Source of the DNA: JAZDCJ01 sp036311985
GTDB lineage: Bacteria > Actinomycetota > Actinomycetes > Actinomycetales > Micrococcaceae
DNA: 53,052 bases
Reading direction: 5' to 3' (one strand)
Assembly: GCF_036311985.1 (NCBI RefSeq)
Contig: NZ_JAZDCJ010000050.1
Positions 49,441-53,052 of the stretch are shown piece after piece (position 1 is the stretch's first letter; every line of letters begins with the position of its first letter). The position numbers were made by a program, and so were the translations under genes. The notes under the pieces were generated by a model, which did no database searches, had not been told where the DNA came from, and saw only the letters and a program-made list of their open reading frames with translations.

Positions 49441-49794
49441 CTACCGGGATTCCCGCGGCCGCAGTTCCCCGGCGTCCGCGACCTCGAAATGGTGCTCGAG
49501 GTGCTCGTGGCACAGGCAGTGGATCGTGAACATCGGCAGCCCGTAGGAGCCGTACCATTCGTTGGCCGAGAGCAGGACGTGCCCGCGCAGGGCGAGCGCC
49601 GGGAGCTCGGGCGGCATAAAGGGGTTGTACTTCGAGGGGTAGACCCACTGGCCCTCGAGCTCGAAGCTCGGCAGCGCGTAGGGGTCGTGCCGGTTGTGCT
49701 CGGTGGGGTAGAAGACGCCGTCGATCAGCCAATGACTGGCCAGGCCCTGCTCGAGGTCCTGGTTGTAGCTTGTCGGGAACAGGATCGCTTCCAC
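49441..49794 (-). CDS. Small His/Cys-rich protein behind an iron-box promoter
   Basis: Product of 117 residues, family not recognised. It starts at GTG 49794 with AAAGG upstream. It is rich in Tyr, Pro, His and Trp, with no signal or membrane segment. The C-terminal FTIHCLCHEHLEHHFEV clusters two Cys and five His and may bind metal. A promoter with an IdeR/DmdR-like iron box lies about 130 nt upstream, so iron-regulated expression is likely. It is downstream of the haem transporter genes on the same strand. Confidence 0.7.
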   Translation of the reverse strand: MEAILFPTSYNQDLEQGLASHWLIDGVFYPTEHNRHDPYALPSFELEGQWVYPSKYNPFMPPELPALALRGHVLLSANEWYGSYGLPMFTIHCLCHEHLEHHFEVADAGELRPRESR

Positions 49795-49857
49795 GGGACA
49801 GGCCTTTCTTCGCGGGGAGCCGGTGGCTCCTCAAAACCGTTGGCTCTTAAAGGGGAA

Positions 49858-49897
49858 CCGATGGCGGGGGCCACTGCGACATGCCACCCGCCATCGG
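49858..49897 (-). other. Leader hairpin upstream of the 117-residue gene
   Basis: CCGATGGCGGG (49858-49868) pairs perfectly with CCCGCCATCGG (49887-49897), loop 18 nt. On the minus strand it is followed by TTCCCCTTT. It lies between the iron-box promoter and the gene, so it could be an attenuator, or the terminator of the haem transporter operon. Confidence 0.55.
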
Positions 49898-49922
49898 CTT
49901 CATTCACCACTTACCAAGCAAG

Positions 49923-49955
49923 ACTTAGCCTACCCTTACTCAATTTCGTTGTAAA
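49923..49955 (-). promoter_or_regulatory. Promoter with IdeR/DmdR-type iron box
   Basis: On the minus strand TTTACA (49955-49950) and TAGGCT (49932-49927) have a 17-bp spacer. The -10 is embedded in TAAGGGTAGGCTAA, matching the left two-thirds of the iron-box consensus TTAGGTTAGGCTAACCTAA. Iron-dependent repression is expected. It reads toward the 117-residue gene. Confidence 0.6.
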
Positions 49956-49963
49956 GGCGTCTC

Positions 49964-50812
49964 CTAATAAGTCTCCGGATGTCCGCCAATGACACCGCGT
50001 AACGGCGCGATCCGGAGCCGCCCGGACGCCCCCGTGCGAAAGACCTCGATCGGGGTCCCGTAGACCTCCGTCAGGCGCCCGGCCGTGCAGACCTCCTCCA
50101 CGGCCCCATCGGCCACGACCCGTCCGTGGGACATCAGCAGCACCCGGTCGGCGTAGGCGGCGGCCGCGTCGAGGTCGTGCAGGACGACGACGGCGGAGCC
50201 CGCTTCCGCGAGCCGGCGGCACTGGGCGAGGGTCTTCTCCTGGCGCGCGATGTCCATCGCGGACACGGGCTCGTCCAGGAGCACGACCCGCCCTTCCTGC
50301 GCCAGGACACGCGCGAGCGCGGTGCGCTGGCGCTCGCCGCCGGACAGGACCGTCACGGCCCGCGGGGCCAGATGCGAGATCTCGGTGGCCTCCATCGCGG
50401 CGGCGACCGCATCGTCGTCGTCCTCCTCCCGTTCCGTGCGCCGCCACGCCGTGCGGCCCATGCGCACGACCTCGGCGGTCGTGAAGGGGAAGGCGACCTG
50501 CGACTCCTGGCCCATGACCGCGCGGTGCCGTGCGGCCTCGGCCGTGCCCCACGCCTTGAGCGGGCGGCCGGCGAGCCGGACCTCGCCCGCCGCGGGGGAG
50601 AGGTTCCCCGCGAGGACGGCGACGAGGGTCGACTTGCCGGCGCCGTTCGGCCCGATCACGGCCGTCACCTCGCCGGCTCGGACGTCGACGTCGACGCCGT
50701 CGAGGATGGGACGCCCGCCCGCCTCGATGCGGACGCCCCGCGCCTGGAGCTGGACGGACGTGGTGGTCGCGGCGTCTGCGGCGGCGCGCGCCACGGTGCT
50801 CTGGTTCCTCAC
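49964..50812 (-). CDS. hmuV: Haem ABC transporter ATP-binding protein
   Basis: ATPase of 282 residues. Walker A is IGPNGAGKSTLVAVLAG, the Q-loop region is GQESQVAFPFTTAEVVRMGR (the AFPFT segment is typical of HmuV), the signature is LSGGERQRTALARVL, and Walker B is VVLLDEPVSAMD, followed by the switch His in VVLHDLDAA. GTG 50812 overlaps the permease stop (GTGA). It powers haem import with HmuU. It may now lack a functional binding protein because hmuT is broken. Confidence 0.9.
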   Translation of the reverse strand: MRNQSTVARAAADAATTTSVQLQARGVRIEAGGRPILDGVDVDVRAGEVTAVIGPNGAGKSTLVAVLAGNLSPAAGEVRLAGRPLKAWGTAEAARHRAVMGQESQVAFPFTTAEVVRMGRTAWRRTEREEDDDDAVAAAMEATEISHLAPRAVTVLSGGERQRTALARVLAQEGRVVLLDEPVSAMDIARQEKTLAQCRRLAEAGSAVVVLHDLDAAAAYADRVLLMSHGRVVADGAVEEVCTAGRLTEVYGTPIEVFRTGASGRLRIAPLRGVIGGHPETY

Positions 50813-51804
50813 AGCATCCCCTGCTTCTTGAGCGTGTGGCGGAGCAGGATGAAGAACACCGGCCCGCCGACGACGGCGGTGAAGATCCCGATCGGCAGGT
50901 CGGCGAACGGGATCGCCGTGCGCACGGTCAGGTCCGCGACGCTGAGCAGCAGCGCCCTGCCGAGCGCCGAAAGCGGCACGAGCGAGCGGTGCGACGGTCC
51001 GGTCACGAGCCGCAGCGCGTGCGGGACGATGAGCCCGACGAAGCCGATGATCCCCGCGAACGCCACGGCGGCGGAGGTCAGCAGCGCCACGCACAGGATG
51101 GCCCCGATCCGCAGCCGTTCCACGTCGACGCCCGCGTGCCGCGCGGCCCGCTCGCCGAGCGAGAGCAGGTCCAGCTGGCGCAGCAGCAGGGCCGCGCCAC
51201 CGAAGCCCGCGCCCAGCACCACGGCGCTCGTCGCGACCGCCGTCCAGGTCGAGCCGTTGAGCGAGCCCATTTGCCAGAAGACGATCTGCTCGCGGCTCGC
51301 GGTGTCCGCGAGGAACACGAGGAAGGAGATCGCGGCCCCCGCCTCGGCGTTCACCGCGATGCCCGTCAGGACGAGGGTGAGCACCATGGAGCGGTTGCCG
51401 GAGCGCGCCAGGAGGTAGACGAGCCACGTCACGAGCAGGCCGCCGAGGAAGGCGGCGAGCGGGAGGATCAGGGGGCTCGCGGCGCCGAGGCCGAACACGA
51501 TCACGAGGCAGGCGCCTACGGCCGCGCCGGAGGACACGCCGATGACGCCGGGCTCGGCGAGGGGGTTGCCGAAGACGCCCTGCATCACCGCGCCGGCGAC
51601 CGCCAAAGCCGCGCCGACGACGACGCCGAGCAACAGGCGCGGGAAACGCACGTTCCACAGGGTGGCGTCGAGCATCGCGGTGGACTCCTCGCGCGTGCCG
51701 GTCACGGCGCGCCACAGCGAGCCGAGCACGTCGCCGGGCGTCGTGGCGAACTGGCCGTTCGCGGCGGAGACCACGAGCACGCCGGCGAGCAGGACGGACA
51801 ACAC
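50809..51804 (-). CDS. hmuU: Haem ABC transporter permease (FecCD/BtuC family), start unclear
   Basis: Permease with about nine to ten membrane helices. FecCD landmarks are VRFPRLLLGVVVGAALAVAGAVMQG, NPLAEPGVIGVSSGAAVGA and GFVGLIVPHALRLVTGPSHR. The coding frame is convincing from GRAWATRAVLSVLLAG on. No ATG lies near the expected N-terminus. GTG 51804 gives 331 residues but cuts into the first helix. The frame stays open upstream over the end of hmuT, so the natural start may have been lost by a small deletion at the junction. Confidence 0.8.
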   Translation of the reverse strand: MLSVLLAGVLVVSAANGQFATTPGDVLGSLWRAVTGTREESTAMLDATLWNVRFPRLLLGVVVGAALAVAGAVMQGVFGNPLAEPGVIGVSSGAAVGACLVIVFGLGAASPLILPLAAFLGGLLVTWLVYLLARSGNRSMVLTLVLTGIAVNAEAGAAISFLVFLADTASREQIVFWQMGSLNGSTWTAVATSAVVLGAGFGGAALLLRQLDLLSLGERAARHAGVDVERLRIGAILCVALLTSAAVAFAGIIGFVGLIVPHALRLVTGPSHRSLVPLSALGRALLLSVADLTVRTAIPFADLPIGIFTAVVGGPVFFILLRHTLKKQGML

Positions 51805-52481
51805 GGCGCGGGTGGCCCATGCACGGCCGCGCCGGGCCAGGGCGCCGCGCGGAGTGCCCGGGGCGTGCTCCGGGCCGGCGCCGGCGCGTAGACCGCCTCG
51901 GCGATCGCGAGGAGCGCGGCGGCGGAGTTCGGGCCGAAGGAGAGCAGCTGGCCGTCCGGGACGTCGACGACGCGGCGCTTCTGCCCGGCGGTCGTCTGCG
52001 CGACGCCGGGTCGCTCGAGCAGCCCGTCGAGCCCGCCGGTGGACTCGAGCCCGGCGCTCATGACCAGGATGACGTCCGGATCGAGCGCGGCGAGCGCCTC
52101 GGCGTTGGCCGGCTTGGTGCCGGTGATCCCCGCCTCGCCGGCGGCGTCGGTGATCATGGGGCGGATGCCGTCCATCGTGCGATCCGGGGTGAACATGACC
52201 AGGTCGATGCCGGCGGAGCGCAGCTGCTCGAGGACCTCGGGCGGGCCGAGCGTCGAATCGGCGAGGATCACGGTCGGAGCCAGCGCCAGGATGGCCTCGG
52301 CGTTGAGCTCGTGGCCGTTCGAGGTGACGAGCGGCAGGGACGCGATCGAGGGGTTCGTGTTCGACGACGTGCGCCCGACGAGCTGATCGCCGAGCCCCAG
52401 GCCGATGACCGTGTCGGCGAGCGTTCCGTACCGGTCCAGCGCGAGGATGCGGGAGGCGTCGTCGACGGTGACGGACGGGGT
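51702..52481 (-). pseudogene. hmuT: Haem-binding protein gene truncated by an IS256-family element
   Basis: The frame from 52481 down encodes the middle and C-terminal part of a periplasmic-binding-type III haem receptor: RILALDRYGTLADTVIGLGL, TSNGHELNAEAILALAPTVI, GIDLVMFTPDRTMDGI and LDPDVILVMSAGLESTGG. The signal peptide and first residues are missing because an insertion element starts at about 52480. At the other end it has no stop after AIAEAVYAP and runs about 180 nt into hmuU, suggesting a second lesion. A functional receptor is unlikely. Confidence 0.8.
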
Positions 52482-53052
52482 CTGTCAGATTAACGGTGGA
52501 TCTGGCCTGGCGCATTGTCAGTTGATTCGGCCTTCGAAGGTGATAGCGAAGGCGTTGAGCGCGGGCTTCCACCTCGTGACCCACCGTGCCCGACCTCGCC
52601 CCGTCGGGTCAAGCGACCGGGTCACGAGATACAGGCATTTCAGCGCGGCAGCGTCGTTGGGGAAGTGCCCGCGGGCACGGACGGCGCGCCGGTAGCGGGC
52701 GTTGAGCGACTCGATCGCGTTCGTGGAGCAGATGATGCGGCGGATCTCGACGTCGTAGTCCAGAAACGGGATGAATTCCGCCCATGCGTTCTCCCAGAGC
52801 TGCCGGATCGCGGGATACATGGTGCACCACTTCTCGGCGAACTCCTCGAACCTGGCCCTCGCGACAGCTTCGTTGACGGCGGTATAGACCGGCTTGAGGT
52901 CGCGGGCGATCTGGTCCCAGTACTTCCGCGACGCGTATTTGAACGTGTTGCGGATCAGGTGGATGATGCATGTCTGCACCGTCGTCAGCTCCCACGTCGT
53001 GTTGATCGCGTCCGGGAGGCCTTTCAGCCCGTCGCAGACGACGATGCAGACG
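52480..53052 (-). mobile_element. IS256-family insertion sequence (one end; runs off window)
   Basis: The element begins within a few bases of 52480, where the hmuT frame breaks. Its outer end reads GGGTCTGTCAGATTAACGG. About 37 bp of non-coding end precede the transposase stop at 52518. The other end and the target duplication are outside the window. Confidence 0.8.
52518..53052 (-). CDS. IS256-family (mutator-type) transposase, N-terminus outside window
   Basis: The last 178 residues are visible, in an open frame to the window end. Family landmarks are IVVCDGLKGLPDAI, VQTCIIHLIRNTFKYASRKY and IICSTNAIESLNARYRRAVR with the conserved catalytic Glu in the NAIES segment, then RGHFPNDAAALKCLYL. 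DDE transposases of this type copy or cut and paste with 8-9 bp target duplications. No frameshift is seen in the visible part. Confidence 0.92.
   Translation of the reverse strand, partial: VCIVVCDGLKGLPDAINTTWELTTVQTCIIHLIRNTFKYASRKYWDQIARDLKPVYTAVNEAVARARFEEFAEKWCTMYPAIRQLWENAWAEFIPFLDYDVEIRRIICSTNAIESLNARYRRAVRARGHFPNDAAALKCLYLVTRSLDPTGRGRARWVTRWKPALNAFAITFEGRIN

Noticed and set aside
1..53052. tRNA, rRNA or known ncRNA genes
   Set aside because: I looked through the intergenic gaps for cloverleaf-like or rRNA sequence and found none that I could support by eye.

Overview
The window is about 53 kb of very GC-rich DNA with dense, short-spaced genes, frequent ATGA/GTGA start-stop overlaps, GTG starts, several promoters whose -10 box sits only 5-7 nt before the start codon (leaderless style), an IdeR-like iron box and a Zur-like box. 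Together with the gene content (Rpf-LysM protein, DUF222-HNH endonuclease, DUF305/DUF3105 proteins, TM0106-type nuclease-helicase) this points to an actinomycete, most likely of the Arthrobacter/Micrococcaceae group. The assignment is inferred from gene content, not from a marker gene.

Region 1 (1-12142) is a guanidino-compound catabolic island. A glyA copy (cut by the left edge) is divergent from a GntR/FCD regulator. Then follow a BCCT transporter, a creatininase, an MHS-type MFS transporter, a creatinase, an IclR regulator, a ureohydrolase of the agmatinase family and a thiamine-diphosphate enzyme. Creatininase plus creatinase would turn creatinine into creatine and then sarcosine plus urea. 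SHMT fits the glycine/serine end of that route; the sarcosine-oxidising step is not in the window. Three promoters in the island share one layout: a TTGAC -35, a -10, then about 5 nt later a GCAAC/GTTGC dyad with a further GCAAC half-site. I read this as the IclR operator. It makes the ureohydrolase-TPP pair, whose substrate is unknown, part of the same regulon.

Region 2 (12143-26990) starts with a degenerate 34-bp repeat array and a long perfect palindrome. It then has an AbiEi-like/DUF559 protein, a large FAD dehydrogenase and a DUF4190 membrane protein. A type III polyketide synthase-methyltransferase-flavoprotein operon follows, resembling srsABC for phenolic lipids, and its last gene carries three different repeat insertions. 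After it come an inositol-phosphatase family gene, a MarR-regulated DHA2 exporter, a glutaryl-CoA-dehydrogenase-like gene, a PPOX protein, an App1-type phosphatase and a hotdog thioesterase.

Region 3 (26991-42270) holds a decayed zinc-starvation locus (CobW/Mrf-like GTPase fused to the last residues of ribosomal protein L36, behind an intact Zur-like palindrome), a siderophore-interacting protein, a sigma factor-ogt-alkA DNA-alkylation repair operon, a 23-bp tandem repeat array, an aldo/keto reductase, a DHDPS-family aldolase coupled to a 1201-residue nuclease-helicase, a glutaminase with STAS and cyclic-nucleotide-binding domains, a sugar porter, a DHFR-fold reductase and an SGNH hydrolase.

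Region 4 (42274-53052) carries a DUF3105/DUF305/secreted-protein operon, an M50 peptidase, a DUF222-HNH endonuclease, a TIGR01777 protein, an Rpf-LysM cell-wall protein and a haem ABC transporter (hmuTUV-like). The haem-binding gene is cut by an IS256-family element that runs off the right edge, and the hmuT-hmuU junction is also abnormal. An iron-box promoter lies just past hmuV and reads into a small His/Cys-rich protein gene through a leader with a strong hairpin.
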